DNA of 29,815 nucleotides from UBA6078 sp964468685 (GTDB lineage: Bacteria > Desulfobacterota > Syntrophia > Syntrophales > UBA2210). This document shows, in pieces, positions 6,701 to 16,109 of the stretch. Below the pieces are notes generated by a model. The model saw only the letters and a program-made list of their open reading frames with translations, had not been told where the DNA came from and ran no database searches. Location of the stretch: contig CAYXUH010000008.1 of assembly GCA_964468685.1 (NCBI GenBank), forward strand, positions 1 through 29,815, written 5' to 3'. A program made the position numbers and the translations under genes. How positions within the stretch are numbered: the stretch's first letter is position 1; the number at the start of each line of letters is the position of its first letter.

Positions 6701-7876
6701 TCAGGCCCCGTCGGAAGGGAGAAGCTGTTGAGGTTCACCCAAAAGGAATTCTCCCTTTTCAATCCAATCCTTAAGGATAGAGGCTATCTCTCTTGCCTTA
6801 TAATAACTGGACATGGGTGCGGTAGGGATGACCCTGCCGTCAAGTTTTACCGTGCCGCTTCTTAGTTCTTTATAGCTTACCTCGCCTATACTCTTTGCGC
6901 TACCGTTCGGGTAGTCAACGCCATAGTCGTAGACCTGCGCATAGAGATCTTCATCTTTCACGGCCGTATACCGAACCATTTCTTCATTGAGTATCGGTAT
7001 GGGCACACCTATCCCGACATAGAGGGATACCCCGTAGCCGAGCATGCTTGCCCCCACCAGCCACCGGGGATCCATCTCCTTGAGGTTCCCTACGGTCGCC
7101 AGCGTCCCCGCCCCTTCCTTTGGAACACCGTTTTCACCCCTCAGTACATTCGCGTTGTGCTGGGTGCCGGGCCAGGCCACAAACCCCTGGGCCCCGCAGA
7201 GGAATATCCGCGTCCCGATGCCGATGGTCTTGAAGTACGGATCATTAAAGAGGGGGCTGAGCTGTCCCGATGTGGAATAGGTCACGTTCGCCATGTCGGG
7301 CCTGAGCACGCCCATATAGGTATAGATAGTGCGGTCTGACATGTTCACCGCGCAGTTGTAATTTTGGTAGGCGTTCCGGGGATTGAAAAGGGTGGCATCC
7401 CTGAGATCGTGTATCGTAATATTCTTTTCATACCTGCGGGCGGGGTAACAATCCGTGCCGTAGGATTCGAGGCGCAGCTGAATGGCCTTCCCCGCAACAA
7501 GATCCTCCAGGACATGCCCTCCCCCGTAGTTGAATTCGCCCGGATGAATGCTGTTGAGGGGATCTCCCTCAACCACTTCGGTGGCCCCGATATAACAGTC
7601 CACAGCGGCTATTCCGCCGTAAGCCGGAACACCGTTGAGCCATACCTTCGAGGCCCGTATCTTGGGAGAGGTATGTCCGAAGTTGAGAAAGGCCCCCGAT
7701 GAACACATGGGGGCGAAGGTCCCGGTCGTAACAACGTCCACCTCCCTGGCCGCCGCGACAGCACCTTTCTTTTCGGCAATACCTATGATTTCCTCGGCGG
7801 TGACGACAACAGCCCTGCCCTCTTTTATCTTCTCATTTATCTCTCTGTAGGTTTTATTGACCGTGTATTTTTTCAT
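6701..7876 (-). CDS. Homocysteine biosynthesis protein, DUF39 family, without CBS or ferredoxin domains
   Basis: A 391-residue cytoplasmic protein of the DUF39 family, required in methanogens and some Desulfobacterota to make homocysteine from aspartate semialdehyde and sulfide (established for the MA1821/MA1822 type system). The conserved cysteine of the TGTFAPMCSSGA block is C58, and further conserved-looking cysteines are C94 and C143. The glycine-rich HPGEFNYGGGHVLEDL segment fits the family. The protein ends without the CBS pair found in some members. ATG 7876 is chosen because the family begins near MKK..VNKTY.EINEKI; an in-frame ATG at 7906 lacks a ribosome site. The partner protein with NIL and 4Fe-4S ferredoxin domains that normally accompanies it is not adjacent here. 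Confidence 0.85.
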   Translation of the reverse strand: MKKYTVNKTYREINEKIKEGRAVVVTAEEIIGIAEKKGAVAAAREVDVVTTGTFAPMCSSGAFLNFGHTSPKIRASKVWLNGVPAYGGIAAVDCYIGATEVVEGDPLNSIHPGEFNYGGGHVLEDLVAGKAIQLRLESYGTDCYPARRYEKNITIHDLRDATLFNPRNAYQNYNCAVNMSDRTIYTYMGVLRPDMANVTYSTSGQLSPLFNDPYFKTIGIGTRIFLCGAQGFVAWPGTQHNANVLRGENGVPKEGAGTLATVGNLKEMDPRWLVGASMLGYGVSLYVGIGVPIPILNEEMVRYTAVKDEDLYAQVYDYGVDYPNGSAKSIGEVSYKELRSGTVKLDGRVIPTAPMSSYYKAREIASILKDWIEKGEFLLGEPQQLLPSDGA

Positions 7877-7944
7877 CTGACCAGCATCCCTTGCGCACCA
7901 TACCATGCATTGTGGAAATACAACAAATCAGTAAATAAAACAAT

Positions 7945-7975
7945 AAAAAACCCCTGTCATAGCAACAGACAGGGG
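7945..7975 (-). terminator. Strong intrinsic terminator at the end of the prmC-to-dut gene cluster
   Basis: CCCCTGTC (7951-7958) and GACAGGGG (7968-7975) form a perfect 8-bp stem with a 9-base loop. On the minus strand it is followed directly by TTTTTT (7945-7950). It lies about 50 bases downstream of the dut stop and closes the long minus-strand cluster. Confidence 0.88.
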
Positions 7976-8027
7976 CAAAAGACATTGAGTCCACCGGCTT
8001 TTTCAATAACCCTCCGGGCCTCTATGG

Positions 8028-8480
8028 TTATCCCGTATGACCGAACCCTCCCGCGCCCCTTCCCGTCGTCTCCAGGTCGTCGGCTGCCTCCCATGAGGCC
8101 CGGAAAACCCTGTGTATAACCATCTGAGCAATACGATCACTCCTCTTGACGACAAAGGGCTGGGCACCATGATTGATGATCAGGATCTTCACCTCCCCCC
8201 GGTAGTCCGCGTCTATGGTGCCGGGGGAATTCAACACGGTGACCCCCGCATCCACTGCCAACCCGCTTCGTGGCCGTATCTGGGCCTCGTAACCGGGGGG
8301 CAACGCGACGGCAATACCCGTGGGTATCAACCCCCTCTCGCCGGGGAGCAGGGTTACATCACCATCCACCGCCGCACAGATATCCATCCCCGCCGAGGCC
8401 TCCGTCATGTAACGGGGGAAGGGAATATCCCCGCCATGCAGCCTCTTGACGGAAATCGCTACGTTGTTATTCAAGGGCAT
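8028..8480 (-). CDS. dut: Deoxyuridine 5'-triphosphate nucleotidohydrolase (dUTPase)
   Basis: A 150-residue trimeric dUTPase that hydrolyses dUTP to dUMP and pyrophosphate, keeping uracil out of DNA and feeding dTMP synthesis. All five family motifs are present: ASAGMDICA, RPRSGLAV, the catalytic GTIDADYRGE with its Asp, RSDRIAQMVI, and the C-terminal phosphate-lid TGRGAGGFGHTG. It overlaps the end of pnp by 14 bases. The start is uncertain: AGGAAGG abuts the ATG at 8480 with no spacing, whereas a TTG two codons later (8474) is ideally spaced. The difference is only two residues. It is the last gene before the strong terminator. Confidence 0.96.
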   Translation of the reverse strand: MPLNNNVAISVKRLHGGDIPFPRYMTEASAGMDICAAVDGDVTLLPGERGLIPTGIAVALPPGYEAQIRPRSGLAVDAGVTVLNSPGTIDADYRGEVKILIINHGAQPFVVKRSDRIAQMVIHRVFRASWEAADDLETTGRGAGGFGHTG

Positions 8481-10575
8481 CCTTCCTGCTCAACCGAATC
8501 TTCCCGCCCCTGTCGATATCGATGACCTTGACGCGAACCGTATCACCCTCGTTCAGGACATCGGTGACCTTCTCCACCCGTTTGTTGTCCAGCTGGGATA
8601 TATGCACCAGTCCGTCCGTGCCGGGTAGTATCTCCACAAAGGCCCCGAAATCGAGGATTTTTTTCACCGTGCCCTCGTAAATTCTGCCGATCTCGGGCTC
8701 TTCGGTCAGCGCCTTGACCATCGCGACTGCCCGTGCCGATGATTCGCCGTCATTCGAGGCTATAGTGACCGTGCCGTCATCGTCCACGTTCATCGACACG
8801 CCTGTTTCACTGATAATCTGACGTATATTCTTTCCTCCGGTACCGATGACGTCCCGTATCTTCTCCTGCTTTACCACCATCGTGGTGATCCTCGGAGCCC
8901 ACGGAGAAAGATCTTCCCGGGGGGCAGTCATCGTTTCATTCAATTTACCAATAATAAAAACCCTGCCATCTCGGGCCTGATACAGGGCATCCTTCAATAT
9001 ATCTCCCGAAAGCCTGTCGACCTTTATGTCCATCTGCAGGGCGGTGATCCCCTTCTTCGTGCCACATACCTTAAAGTCCATATCTCCCGCGTGATCTTCA
9101 TCCCCAAGGATATCCGAAAGGATCACTACGTCATCACCCTCCTTCAGGAGCCCCATCGCAATACCGGCTACGGTATCTTTGACCGGGACACCGGCATCCA
9201 TGAGCGAGAGAGACCCCCCACATACCGTTGCCATGGAGGATGAACCGTTTGAGGATAATATCTCGGAAACAAGGCGGATCGTATAGGGAAATTCTTCATG
9301 CGAAGGCAGGAGTGGAAGCAATGCCTTTCGGGCAAGGGCGCCGTGCCCTATCTCTCTTCGTCCGGGGCCCCTCAGGAACTTGGCCTCTCCTACGGAGTAG
9401 GGGGGGAAATTGTAGTGAAGCATAAACGTTCTCATCTCTTCCCCACCGATGAAGTCAATCCTCTGCTCATCCGAAGAGGTCCCCAGCGTAAGGGCGACAA
9501 GGGCCTGCGTCTCTCCCCTGCTGAACAGCCCGGAGCCGTGAGCTCTCGGGATAATACCGACCTCGGACGTGATCTGCCGTATATCCGTGTTGGACCGGCC
9601 ATCGATCCTCCGCTTGTCCGTGAGGATCATGTTCCGTATGATCTCCCGTTCCAGATCCTCAAAAACACCCCCGGCCTTGGGGTCAAAGCCGGCCTCATCC
9701 TGGCTCAGCTCCTCCACCATCTTTTTCTTGACCTCGGCCCTCTGTGCGTACCGCTCCAGTTTTCTTCCCTCGCGATAGGCCTCCTGGAGTCCGGCATAGG
9801 CAGCATCTCTGACCCTCTGTCGGAGTTCCTCACTGATCTCATCCGGTTCAAACTCCCTCTTGGCCTTGCCCACAGCCTGGCAGACGGTATCCTGAAGCTC
9901 GATGGCCGGTCTCATTGACTCCAGCCCAAATGTGATGGCATCAAGGACCTCATCCTCAGGCACCTCAGAGGCACCCCCTTCGAGCATGACGAGATTGATA
10001 TCAAAGGATCCCTCTCCACCGGCGGAAGGGATCTTCCTTCCAACAAGAAACAGTTCGAGATCGCTCTCCTCCATCTGCTCGGTCGAGGGGTTGCACACCA
10101 GTTCTCCATCCACCCTTCCCACTCGCACCCCCGCGATGGGGCCTTTGAAAGGGATATCTGACATACAAAGGGCCGCTGAGGCTCCAAGCATGGCTGCGAC
10201 GTCGGAATCATTTTCAGTATCCACTGAAAGCACCGTCGCCACTATCTGGGTTTCATGAACATATCCCTCGGGGAAGAGGGGGCGTATCGACCGGTCAATA
10301 ATTCGAGAGGTAAGGATCTCCTTCTCGTTGAGACGCCCCTCTCTCTTGAAAAACCCGCCGGGGATCTTTCCCGCGGCAAAGGTCTTCTCCTGATAGTCCA
10401 CCGTCAGGGGCAGAAAATCCAGCCCCTCTCTTTTGGATTTAAGTGATACCGCCGTCACGAGGACAAGGGTGTCTCCATAGGCAACCAATGCGGAGCCATC
10501 CGCCTGCCCGGCGAGATAGTTTGTCGTGATAGACACATCTCTTCCCGCAAGAGCCGTTTTGAATACTTCTCTCAT
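8467..10575 (-). CDS. pnp: Polyribonucleotide nucleotidyltransferase (PNPase)
   Basis: A 702-residue 3'-5' phosphorolytic exoribonuclease of the RNA degradosome type. It has two RNase PH domains (~1-230 and ~310-545) separated by an alpha-helical domain, then a KH domain (~555-615, with VIGTGGKNIRQI) and an S1 domain (~620-690, with GRIYEGTVKKILDFGAFVEI). The phosphate-binding GSSSM segment and the catalytic DILGDEDHAGDMDFK region in the second RNase PH domain are intact. The length is standard. The AAGGAG ribosome site is 12 bases before the ATG, rather far. It follows rpsO by 26 bases with no terminator between, the usual rpsO-pnp order. Confidence 0.97.
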   Translation of the reverse strand: MREVFKTALAGRDVSITTNYLAGQADGSALVAYGDTLVLVTAVSLKSKREGLDFLPLTVDYQEKTFAAGKIPGGFFKREGRLNEKEILTSRIIDRSIRPLFPEGYVHETQIVATVLSVDTENDSDVAAMLGASAALCMSDIPFKGPIAGVRVGRVDGELVCNPSTEQMEESDLELFLVGRKIPSAGGEGSFDINLVMLEGGASEVPEDEVLDAITFGLESMRPAIELQDTVCQAVGKAKREFEPDEISEELRQRVRDAAYAGLQEAYREGRKLERYAQRAEVKKKMVEELSQDEAGFDPKAGGVFEDLEREIIRNMILTDKRRIDGRSNTDIRQITSEVGIIPRAHGSGLFSRGETQALVALTLGTSSDEQRIDFIGGEEMRTFMLHYNFPPYSVGEAKFLRGPGRREIGHGALARKALLPLLPSHEEFPYTIRLVSEILSSNGSSSMATVCGGSLSLMDAGVPVKDTVAGIAMGLLKEGDDVVILSDILGDEDHAGDMDFKVCGTKKGITALQMDIKVDRLSGDILKDALYQARDGRVFIIGKLNETMTAPREDLSPWAPRITTMVVKQEKIRDVIGTGGKNIRQIISETGVSMNVDDDGTVTIASNDGESSARAVAMVKALTEEPEIGRIYEGTVKKILDFGAFVEILPGTDGLVHISQLDNKRVEKVTDVLNEGDTVRVKVIDIDRGGKIRLSRKDALE

Positions 10576-10601
10576 ATTATTTAGTTACTCCTTTATTTTT
10601 A

Positions 10602-10868
10602 TTATCTTCTCAATCCGAGACGTTTGATAAGTTCCCGGTACCGTTCTATATCCTTTTTCTTGAGATAATCGAGCATGCTTCTCCTCTGCCCCACAAGTTT
10701 CAGGAGTCCCCTCCGGGAATGATGGTCCTTCTTGTGGGCCTTGAAGTGCTCTGTCAGATACTCTATCCTTCCGCTCAGGAGGGCAACCTGAACCTCCGGA
10801 GATCCGGTATCGCCCTCATGGGTCTGATAATCAGTTATTATTCCTTTTTTTCTTTCTTCGTCTAGCAC
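10602..10868 (-). CDS. rpsO: 30S ribosomal protein S15
   Basis: A small-subunit protein that binds 16S rRNA at the h20-h22 junction and starts assembly of the platform. The sequence contains the family core DTGSPEVQVALL, HFKAHKKDHHSRRGLL and RRSMLDYLKKKD, and ends RLGLRR. I prefer the GTG at 10868 (88 residues, matching the length of deltaproteobacterial S15) because the strong AAGGGAGG sits directly against the ATG at 10877 (no spacing) but 9 bases before the GTG. Starting at 10877 would give 91 residues. It lies between truB (39 bases upstream of the preferred start) and pnp, the classical arrangement. Confidence 0.95.
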   Translation of the reverse strand: MLDEERKKGIITDYQTHEGDTGSPEVQVALLSGRIEYLTEHFKAHKKDHHSRRGLLKLVGQRRSMLDYLKKKDIERYRELIKRLGLRR

Positions 10869-10907
10869 AGCAACCATCCTCCCTTATCGATTATATCACA
10901 CACTTCT

Positions 10908-11837
10908 TCAGTTAATAACCCTCAAAATCTTGACCGCCTGCTGCCCGTCACCCATCAGAGAAAAATCCCCCGGAGAAAAAGACATCTTGGCAACAGCGAC
11001 GATCCTGCCATCCTTTGTAGCAAATTTTATCAGATCTCCCCTCTCAGGCAAAGGGGTATTTTTATCCCTCAGGATGCCGCAATCGGGCTGATATCCCCTT
11101 CTTATCCTGTCTGCGGTCTCTTGATCAACAACAATCTTAACCAGCCCGGGGAGCATTTCCGCCAGGGGAATAGTATTTTTTTCAATAGCTTCAAGCTTTT
11201 CCCCATCAGCGAGACCCTCAAGCGATACGGCGTCTTCCAGACTGAAAGAGCCGCTCTTCGTCCTCCTGAGGTCAAAGAGGCAGCCTCCGCACCCCAACCT
11301 GTCCCCGATATCAGCACACAGCGACCGGATATAGGTGCCCTTCGAGCAGGAAGTATCAAAGGTCACATAGGGCATCCGTATCTCTGTCACCCTGATGTGA
11401 TGTACCGTAACCTCTCTCACAGGAGGTTCAATGTCAACCCCCTGCCGCGTCCATTTATAGAGAGGCTTTCCCCTGAACTTGACAGCGGAATATTTCGGGG
11501 CCCTCTGCTCTATCCGTCCTACAAAACTCTCTACCGCCTCCCGTATCTCTTTTTCCTGGAGACGGGGCTCACAGCGGACCAGTACCTCGCCCTCTCTGTC
11601 AAGGGTGTCTGTCCTGACACCCAGGAGCATCGTGGCACGATACTCCTTATCATCATGTAACAAAAACTGTGAGAGTTTCGTCGCCTCATTGATGCAAACG
11701 GCAAGGACTCCCGTTGCTAACGGGTCGAGCGTTCCCGCATGTCCAACCTTCTTCGCCCTGAGCAGTTTTTTGACATCGCGGACGATGTCGTGAGACGTCC
11801 TGCCGGACGGTTTGTCAATGATCAATACTCCATCCAT
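10908..11837 (-). CDS. truB: tRNA pseudouridine(55) synthase TruB
   Basis: A 309-residue enzyme that isomerises U55 in the T-loop of tRNAs. The catalytic motif GHAGTLDPLATG places the nucleophilic Asp at D38. Also present are the KPSG.TSHD N-terminal motif, the KEYRA block, SKGTYIRSL, and a C-terminal PUA-like domain (~240-305) that helps bind tRNA. Length is typical. It lies 29 bases downstream of nrnA and upstream of rpsO in the conserved infB-rbfA-nrnA-truB-rpsO-pnp series. Confidence 0.96.
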   Translation of the reverse strand: MDGVLIIDKPSGRTSHDIVRDVKKLLRAKKVGHAGTLDPLATGVLAVCINEATKLSQFLLHDDKEYRATMLLGVRTDTLDREGEVLVRCEPRLQEKEIREAVESFVGRIEQRAPKYSAVKFRGKPLYKWTRQGVDIEPPVREVTVHHIRVTEIRMPYVTFDTSCSKGTYIRSLCADIGDRLGCGGCLFDLRRTKSGSFSLEDAVSLEGLADGEKLEAIEKNTIPLAEMLPGLVKIVVDQETADRIRRGYQPDCGILRDKNTPLPERGDLIKFATKDGRIVAVAKMSFSPGDFSLMGDGQQAVKILRVIN

Positions 11838-11866
11838 ATCAAAGACTTTACACCGGGAGACCTTCG

Positions 11867-12820
11867 TTACATCGACGCCGCTATCGCATCGAGCACCATC
11901 CCCCTGACGGTTTCAAAATTTCCTTCAACCCTGCAGGCGGAGGCATTCCTGTGTCCCCCCCCTCCCAGTTTGCCCGCTATCTTTTCCACATCGACAGATC
12001 CCTTGGATCGCAGGCTTACCTTAAACCGGTCGTCCGAAACCTCGTAACAGCAGACAGCAATTTCAACACCCTGTATCGAACGGACTATATCGACAAGACC
12101 CTCTGTGTGTTCCGGAAGAGCACCTTCCTCACGGAGCATCTCCTGTGTGATAGAGACAACCCCCACCCTTCCCCCCTCATACAATTGCAGGGTGTCCAGG
12201 ACCTTTCCCATCAGCCGAATCTGCACGGCAGATTTGGTCTCATAGATGTTTTCCGCTATGTATCGGCAGTCCGCCCCCATCTCCACCAGATCGCCCGCGA
12301 TCCTAAAGGTGGCGCTCCCCGTGTTCGAATACTGGAAACTCCCGGTATCCGTGAGAATGGCCGTGTAGAGGTTCGTCGCAATGTCTCCGGTGATTCTAAT
12401 CCCCATATGCGTCAGAAGGCGATGGATCATCTCCCCCGTGGAACTCGCCTGGGAGTCGGTCAGCAATATCTTTGAAAAGGTGCCGACGGAGGCATGGTGG
12501 TCAATATTGACGATCTTTTGTATAGAGCCTATCCTGCCCTGCTCGTCTCCGACCCTCGAGATATCACTGCAATCAAGGACGAATACCGCGTCAAAACCGT
12601 CGACGGCGCCCAGAGAATGGACAATCGTCTCCGAACCGGGGAGAAATCCGTACACGGCTGGCGTCGTATCCTGATTATACACGACGGGATTCTTCCCCAT
12701 ACCCCGCAGCACATGGTACAGGGCAAGCTCGGATCCCAGGGCATCGCCATCCGGTCTCACGTGGGCCGTAATGAGAAAGGTGGTGCCGGAATGTATAACC
12801 TCGGCAATTTCATCAAACAT
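11867..12820 (-). CDS. nrnA: DHH-family nanoRNase / pAp phosphatase NrnA
   Basis: A 317-residue DHH/DHHA1 phosphoesterase that finishes RNA decay by degrading 2-5-nt nanoRNA and also dephosphorylates 3'-phosphoadenosine 5'-phosphate. The metal-binding motifs are AHVRPDGDALGS (D24, D26), VLDCSD (D83) and NIDHHAS (D107, H108, H109). The DHHA1 substrate motif GGGGHRNASA is near residue 288. Its start overlaps rbfA by 8 bases, indicating coupling. The position between rbfA and truB is typical of genomes without oligoribonuclease Orn. The exact substrate preference cannot be read from sequence. Confidence 0.93.
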   Translation of the reverse strand: MFDEIAEVIHSGTTFLITAHVRPDGDALGSELALYHVLRGMGKNPVVYNQDTTPAVYGFLPGSETIVHSLGAVDGFDAVFVLDCSDISRVGDEQGRIGSIQKIVNIDHHASVGTFSKILLTDSQASSTGEMIHRLLTHMGIRITGDIATNLYTAILTDTGSFQYSNTGSATFRIAGDLVEMGADCRYIAENIYETKSAVQIRLMGKVLDTLQLYEGGRVGVVSITQEMLREEGALPEHTEGLVDIVRSIQGVEIAVCCYEVSDDRFKVSLRSKGSVDVEKIAGKLGGGGHRNASACRVEGNFETVRGMVLDAIAASM

Positions 12821-13160
12821 CTTTTTCTATCTCCGCCAGCAGCCGGTTAATGCGATCCCCATATTCAAAAGATTCATCAAAGGTAAACTTGATTTCAGGG
12901 ACATAGCGAAGCCGCAACCGTTTTCCCAGTTCTCTTCTCAGAAAACCGGCAGCCCGGTGAAGACCTTCCATTGTCTCGTCGCTGCAGGCGTTCTCCCCCA
13001 TCCGGACAAAAAAGACCCTCGCCTGTCGGAGATCATCCGTCACCTTAACACCGGTAATCGTTACCTTCTGTACCTGCGGATCGTTGATCTGCTTCAACAG
13101 AATATCCGAAATCTCAGCCTTTATGAGATCGGCGACCTTATCAGCTCTCTTGAAACTCAT
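12813..13160 (-). CDS. rbfA: 30S ribosome-binding factor A (RbfA)
   Basis: A 115-residue KH-like ribosome maturation factor that binds the 30S subunit near 16S helix 1 and is needed for late assembly and cold growth. The start FKRADKVADLIKAEISDIL and the C-terminal P.I.F..D.S.E.G..I..LL block are characteristic. It overlaps the DUF503 gene by 20 bases upstream and nrnA by 8 bases downstream. Confidence 0.95.
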   Translation of the reverse strand: MSFKRADKVADLIKAEISDILLKQINDPQVQKVTITGVKVTDDLRQARVFFVRMGENACSDETMEGLHRAAGFLRRELGKRLRLRYVPEIKFTFDESFEYGDRINRLLAEIEKDV

Positions 13161-13482
13161 CGATTATATAATCCCCACAGCCATTCAAGGCGTCAGAGAT
13201 ACTGTACATCTCTATCGAAACATCCACCACGTCGGCCAGATTCAGCCCTTCTATAAAATTCACAACCTTATCCATCTTTGAATTTACAAAACCTCTCTCG
13301 TTTCCCACTACGCTGAACCCGATCCGGCATCTTTTCCAGTCATTATATGCCCCCACCTCTGCTATGGAAACATTAAACGTGTTCTTTGCTCTCCCCAGGA
13401 TCCTCCGCACCACCGATCTCTTTTCTTTCAAAGATCTGCTCCCTCCGACAACGATGTCCACAATTCCCGCACCGACTACCAT
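13141..13482 (-). CDS. YlxP-like DUF503 protein
   Basis: A 113-residue protein of the DUF503/YlxP family, usually encoded between infB and rbfA. The conserved motif SLKEKRSVVRRIL and the NVSIAEVGAYNDW segment are present. The molecular role is not settled; a link to 30S assembly is suspected mainly from gene neighbourhood. I chose ATG 13482, which has GAGGG about ten bases upstream and gives a family-like start (MVVGAGIVDI). The ATG at 13518 adds twelve Cys-rich residues and has no ribosome site. About 20 residues of C-terminal extension exceed the usual family length. Confidence 0.88.
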   Translation of the reverse strand: MVVGAGIVDIVVGGSRSLKEKRSVVRRILGRAKNTFNVSIAEVGAYNDWKRCRIGFSVVGNERGFVNSKMDKVVNFIEGLNLADVVDVSIEMYSISDALNGCGDYIIDEFQES

Positions 13483-13533
13483 CAGGAAACAACCCTCAGC
13501 ACAACAAAAACCGTACATAACGGAGAGGGGGTT

Positions 13534-16065
13534 CTACAGTTTTCTGGCTATTGCCTCTCGCGTATACGTTTCTATGGCATCCCCTTCTCTGATATCATTA
13601 AAGCCTTCTATCCCGATACCGCATTCGAATCCGGAAAGCACCTCCTTGGCATCATCCTTAAACCGCTTGAGCGAAAGGAAGGTCCCGTCATGAATAACCA
13701 CCCCGTTTCTCAGGAGCCTCAACCGGGCATTCCTGACCAGCTTGCCGTCGGTTACGCGGCTTCCCGCAATCGTGCCGATCTTTGACACCTTGAATACCTG
13801 AAGTACTTCGGCGCGTCCCTGAACGGCCTCCTCATACACCGGGTCAAGGAGCCCTTCCATGGCATTGCGTACATCGGAGATGGCATCATATATGACATCG
13901 TAGAGCTTGACACTCACGCCTTCCTTCTCGATAGTCTCCACGACCCTCGCGTCAGGTCTGACCTTGAACCCGATGATGATCGCGTCGGACGCCGATGCCA
14001 GCATAACGTCCGTCTCGGTAATCGCGCCCGCTGAGTGGTGGATCAGGTTCAGCTTCACGTCGTCCGTGCTGAGTTTCAGAAGGGCCTCCGAAAGGGCCTC
14101 CACCGACCCCTGAACATCCGCCTTAATAATAACATTCAGCTCCTTGGCGCCCTCCTGAATCCGCTCATACAGCTGCTCAAGGGTTATCTTTGAGGTTTTG
14201 GTGAGCTCTCTCTCACGCTCTTTTCTTGACCAATGTTCACCGATGGCTCGCGCCTTTTTGTCATCCTCGACACAGACAAAGTCCATGCCGACCTGCGGCA
14301 CGTTGGAAAAGCCTACGACCTCTACCGGCATGGAAGGCCCCGCCTCCGTAACTCTGCGACCTTTATCGTCGGTCATGGCGCGCACCCTGCCATACTCCAT
14401 CTTGGAAACAACGGCATCGCCCTCCCTCATGGTCCCCTCCTGGACGATGACCGTGGCGACCGGGCCCCTCCCCCTATCGAGTTTTGCCTCCACGACGATT
14501 CCCCGCGCCAACCGGTCCGGGTCTGCCGTGAGCTCCATGACATCGGCCTGGAGAAGGATCAGCTCCATCAACTCCTCTATACCCGTCTTCTGCTTCGCCG
14601 AAACCTCCGCGTAGATGGTACTCCCTCCCCATGCCTCGGGTACAAGCTCGAATTCCGCAAGCTGCTGTTTTATCCTTTCCGGGTCGGCATTCGGCTTGTC
14701 AATCTTATTGACCGCAATGATGATAGGAACACCGGCAGCCCGGGAATGATTGATCGCCTCAACCGTCTGGTCCATAACGCCATCGTCAGCGGCAACCACC
14801 AGCACCACGATATCGGTTACCTGAGCCCCCCTCGCCCTCATTGCCGTGAAGGCCTCATGCCCCGGCGTATCCAGAAACACGATATCTTTTTCGTTGATAC
14901 GCACATGATACGCCCCTATCGCCTGGGTGATGCCCCCCGACTCGCCCTCTATAACGTTCGTCTGCCGTATCACATCCAGGAGTGAGGTCTTGCCATGATC
15001 GACATGACCCATAATGGTCACCACGGGAGCCCTCGGCTTGAGGCTGGCGGGCAAGGATTCCTCCCTCTGTATGACATCCGCATACTCCGCCCCGACAGAT
15101 TCCACCTGATATCCGAATTCACCGGCAACGAGAGTCGCGGCATCGATGTCTATCGACTGATTGATCGTCACCATCATGCCAAGCGAAACAAGCTTACTGA
15201 TCAATTCACCGGCCTTGATTCCCATCTTCCTGGCGAGGTCACCTATCTTGATGGCGTCTTCTATCTTTACCCTTCTCTTGATCGCCTTGGGGGTTGTGAT
15301 CTCGGTCGCCTTTATCCGGGTGGAGGAGAGAACCTTTTCTTCCTTCCAACTCCTGCGCGCTTCCTGGGATTTTCCTCGTCTGGATCGTTTCCCCTTCTTC
15401 TCGAACTGTTGTTTGAGGAAGGTCTTCTTTTTCCGGACATCCTCCCCCACATGCACCTCAACCGGCTTCTTCATCTTGTGTGATGGTTTCGGTGGCGTTT
15501 TTTCCTCTTTTTTGGGTGCAGGGTTGGTCTCCTGAGGCGGCACGACCACCTTCTCCCGTGGGGGCCCAATCTTCGCCTCCGGGGGCACGATCTTCGGTTC
15601 TTTCTTTACGGCCGCCCGGACGATTGTTGCGGAAGTCCTGCGCGGTTTTTTCTCCGGCACCACCCTCTTTGCTTTTTTCTCGTCTTCTTTTTCCGGACCT
15701 TCAGTTGGCGCCGCCTCTTTCCCCTTTGTCCCTTTCTCCTTTGTTCCTTCTTCCCCTATCGCCTCTTTCTTCTCCGCCTCTATTGCCCCTTCCGACTCTG
15801 GCTGAGGTTCAACAGGGGTCTCCTCAACCTCGGGGGTAGCCTGCCGTACCGCCCTCCTCCTGATGACCGTCCTCTTAACTCTTTCTTCTACGATCGCGTC
15901 CTTCTCGCCCAGCGAAAACTCCGTTCGCACCCTTTGGGCATCGGCCTCTTCAAGGGAACTGGAATGGGCCTTGACGGCTATTCCGAGTTTTTCCAGCCGG
16001 ATGATAAGATCTTTGTTATCTATGCCAAGCTCTTTGGCTAACTCGTAGACTCTTATTTTGGACAT
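13534..16065 (-). CDS. infB: Translation initiation factor IF-2
   Basis: An 843-residue GTPase that delivers fMet-tRNA to the 30S subunit and promotes subunit joining. It starts with an IF2_N module (MSKIRVYELAKELGI), followed by a long low-complexity linker rich in Lys, Glu, Pro and Ala (~60-250), a second IF2_N module (~270-325), the GTPase domain with GHVDHGKT (353-360), DTPGHE (399-404) and NKID (453-456), and the C-terminal beta-barrel and fMet-tRNA binding domains. ATG 16065 has AGGAG 8 bases upstream. An upstream ATG at 16098 would add 11 non-conserved residues. It follows nusA after 44 bases. Confidence 0.97.
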   Translation of the reverse strand: MSKIRVYELAKELGIDNKDLIIRLEKLGIAVKAHSSSLEEADAQRVRTEFSLGEKDAIVEERVKRTVIRRRAVRQATPEVEETPVEPQPESEGAIEAEKKEAIGEEGTKEKGTKGKEAAPTEGPEKEDEKKAKRVVPEKKPRRTSATIVRAAVKKEPKIVPPEAKIGPPREKVVVPPQETNPAPKKEEKTPPKPSHKMKKPVEVHVGEDVRKKKTFLKQQFEKKGKRSRRGKSQEARRSWKEEKVLSSTRIKATEITTPKAIKRRVKIEDAIKIGDLARKMGIKAGELISKLVSLGMMVTINQSIDIDAATLVAGEFGYQVESVGAEYADVIQREESLPASLKPRAPVVTIMGHVDHGKTSLLDVIRQTNVIEGESGGITQAIGAYHVRINEKDIVFLDTPGHEAFTAMRARGAQVTDIVVLVVAADDGVMDQTVEAINHSRAAGVPIIIAVNKIDKPNADPERIKQQLAEFELVPEAWGGSTIYAEVSAKQKTGIEELMELILLQADVMELTADPDRLARGIVVEAKLDRGRGPVATVIVQEGTMREGDAVVSKMEYGRVRAMTDDKGRRVTEAGPSMPVEVVGFSNVPQVGMDFVCVEDDKKARAIGEHWSRKERERELTKTSKITLEQLYERIQEGAKELNVIIKADVQGSVEALSEALLKLSTDDVKLNLIHHSAGAITETDVMLASASDAIIIGFKVRPDARVVETIEKEGVSVKLYDVIYDAISDVRNAMEGLLDPVYEEAVQGRAEVLQVFKVSKIGTIAGSRVTDGKLVRNARLRLLRNGVVIHDGTFLSLKRFKDDAKEVLSGFECGIGIEGFNDIREGDAIETYTREAIARKL

Positions 16066-16109
16066 TATGGAAACTCCTGATTGCCTTGGCGGCAGCATAC
16101 GGACAGTCT

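Noticed and set aside
6403..6865. Overlapping plus-strand frames in the gap before ftsB
   Set aside because: No ribosome sites, no recognisable motifs, and part overlaps the DUF39 gene on the other strand.
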